The position numbers were made by a program, and so were the translations under genes. This document shows positions 63,165-64,000 of a stretch of 64,000 nt of DNA, piece by piece. This DNA comes from Gallaecimonas pentaromativorans (GTDB lineage Bacteria; Pseudomonadota; Gammaproteobacteria; Enterobacterales; Gallaecimonadaceae), in the NCBI RefSeq assembly GCF_003751625.1, contig NZ_RJUL01000001.1, positions 298,253 through 362,252 of the forward strand, given 5' to 3'. The first letter of the stretch is position 1. Every line of letters starts with the position of its first letter. The notes under the pieces are model-generated. The model searched no databases and was not told where the DNA came from. It saw only the letters and a list, made by a program, of their open reading frames with translations.

Positions 63165-63878
63165 TCACATATATATTTCATCCGGCCACAAAAAATACCC
63201 GCCAAAGCGCTTACTCATGCGGAACTCACCACCCGCTTCTTTACCTTTTTCGGTGATGAAGTGCTTATCGCCTTTGAGTTCCAGGTAACCGGCGGTTATC
63301 AGTTTGTCGAGCATCTCGGCAGTTTTCAGGCCGTGTTTCTGGGCGAGCTTGGAGGTGGTGAGTTTGCTGTGTTGTTCTTCGTCTTCGCCCTCTTCGCTGG
63401 CTTCTTCGGCTTTGGGGGGCTCTTGGGCCACCACCTTTTCCAGAGACATGCGCACTTCATCGCTGATGCGGATAATGCGCTGGGCTTCTTCATAGGCGTC
63501 TTTGAACAGCTCGGCGTCGTCATCCCGCTCGATGAGGATGCCCATCTCGTTGTTGTTGATCTGGCTGAACTCGTAGAGGTTAAGGCTGGTAACGATGCAC
63601 ATCTGCTCGTTGAGGTAGCACTTGGCGTGAAGGTTCTTGCAGAAGCTGGTGCGCACAAAGTCGAGCTTGTTAAGCCAGCTGATCTCTTCTGGTTGCAGCT
63701 CCACCTTGCCATAGACAATGCGCACATCAATCTTGAGGCGGTTCTTGTCTTCCAACAGCTCTTTAATGCGGTCGTTGAGCTTGAGGTAGGGGCTAATGAG
63801 GATCAGGCGATCACGGGCGCCTTTGATCAGCTCTTCCAGAAAGTAATTGGTGGCACTGGTATTGAGAAACTTGGCCAT
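63165..63878 (-). CDS. PLD-superfamily (phospholipase D-like/nuclease) protein with C-terminal winged helix
   Basis: A 237-residue protein. The N-terminal PLD-like domain (about 1-140) has a single half-motif LHAKCYLN (His and Lys of HKD) and ITSLNLYEFSQINNNEMG, the pattern of bacterial Nuc-like or PLD-like regulators that act as dimers. An acidic linker (about 165-180) precedes a winged-helix-like end (KLAQKHGLKTAEMLDKLITAGYLE, then HFITEKGKEAGGEF). It ends in the sequence FGGYFLWPDEIYM. The ATG at 63878 follows GGAAGACGCT; the longer frame is rejected. GC content is typical of the chromosome, unlike the AT-rich gene downstream. Confidence 0.75.
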   Translation of the reverse strand: MAKFLNTSATNYFLEELIKGARDRLILISPYLKLNDRIKELLEDKNRLKIDVRIVYGKVELQPEEISWLNKLDFVRTSFCKNLHAKCYLNEQMCIVTSLNLYEFSQINNNEMGILIERDDDAELFKDAYEEAQRIIRISDEVRMSLEKVVAQEPPKAEEASEEGEDEEQHSKLTTSKLAQKHGLKTAEMLDKLITAGYLELKGDKHFITEKGKEAGGEFRMSKRFGGYFLWPDEIYM

Positions 63879-64000
63879 AGCGTCTTCCACTGACTTGGCC
63901 CGGGGCGGGTGAGTACGGCAGCCTGTCCCTGGCACTTGTTCACTAGGCATTAAGGTGACAAGGCGAGAACTAAAATGCAAGAAAAATGCACGGAAACTGA

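Overview
The window is high-GC DNA from a free-living gammaproteobacterium. It has a PurR-type purHD operon, recC-recB-recD without ptrA, an imp-type type VI secretion (T6SS) locus, an S46 dipeptidyl-peptidase, a PL9 pectate lyase and a lipase with its foldase. The mix recalls Gallaecimonas, Shewanella or Aeromonas relatives, but the genus is a guess. No tRNA, rRNA, CRISPR array or complete insertion sequence was seen.

Layout. 1-7.2 kb (+): the 3' end of an S46 peptidase, an AsmA-like protein, an M48 membrane protease and a secreted PL9 pectate lyase, most followed by their own terminator. 7.3-36.8 kb (-): one 29.5-kb T6SS gene train read leftwards from a divergent promoter region at 36.8-37.0 kb. 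Its order is tagH(fha), tssJ, tssK, tssL(OmpA), tssM, tagF, pppA, tssA, tssB, tssC, a second tssC-type gene (ImpD/TssC40), tagJ, tssE, tssF, tssG, clpV, hcp, vgrG, two probable effector-delivery genes, a large rhs effector and a small AT-rich gene that is probably its immunity gene. The divergent gene (37.0-38.9 kb, +) is a PpkA-like Ser/Thr kinase. With FHA protein, phosphatase PppA and TagF, it forms a complete threonine-phosphorylation switch for the secretion apparatus.

38.9-50.1 kb: a Cys-rich SO_0444-type metal permease with a MerR-type promoter (19-bp spacer), purHD behind a PurR box, a VanZ-like protein, eutBC (ethanolamine ammonia-lyase without shell genes), a quinone oxidoreductase, a YebC-family regulator, a lipase/foldase pair with a possible sigma-54 site, and a small membrane protein. 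50.2-59.0 kb: recC, recB and recD, overlapping, ending in a 15-bp perfect inverted repeat across the recD stop.

59.0-63.2 kb is a lower-GC accessory stretch. It holds two small membrane proteins, a secreted TPR-like protein, long hairpin-rich spacers with a diverged 26-nt direct repeat, and an unrecognised 607-residue protein with a possible nuclease-like core. Beside that protein is a PLD-superfamily protein (63.2-63.9 kb).

The most interesting loci are the unclassified Rhs toxin tip with its putative immunity protein, the two odd genes between vgrG and rhs, the twin sheath proteins, the operator-like palindrome at ppkA, and the AT-rich 607-aa gene with its PLD neighbour as a possible defence or mobile cargo.
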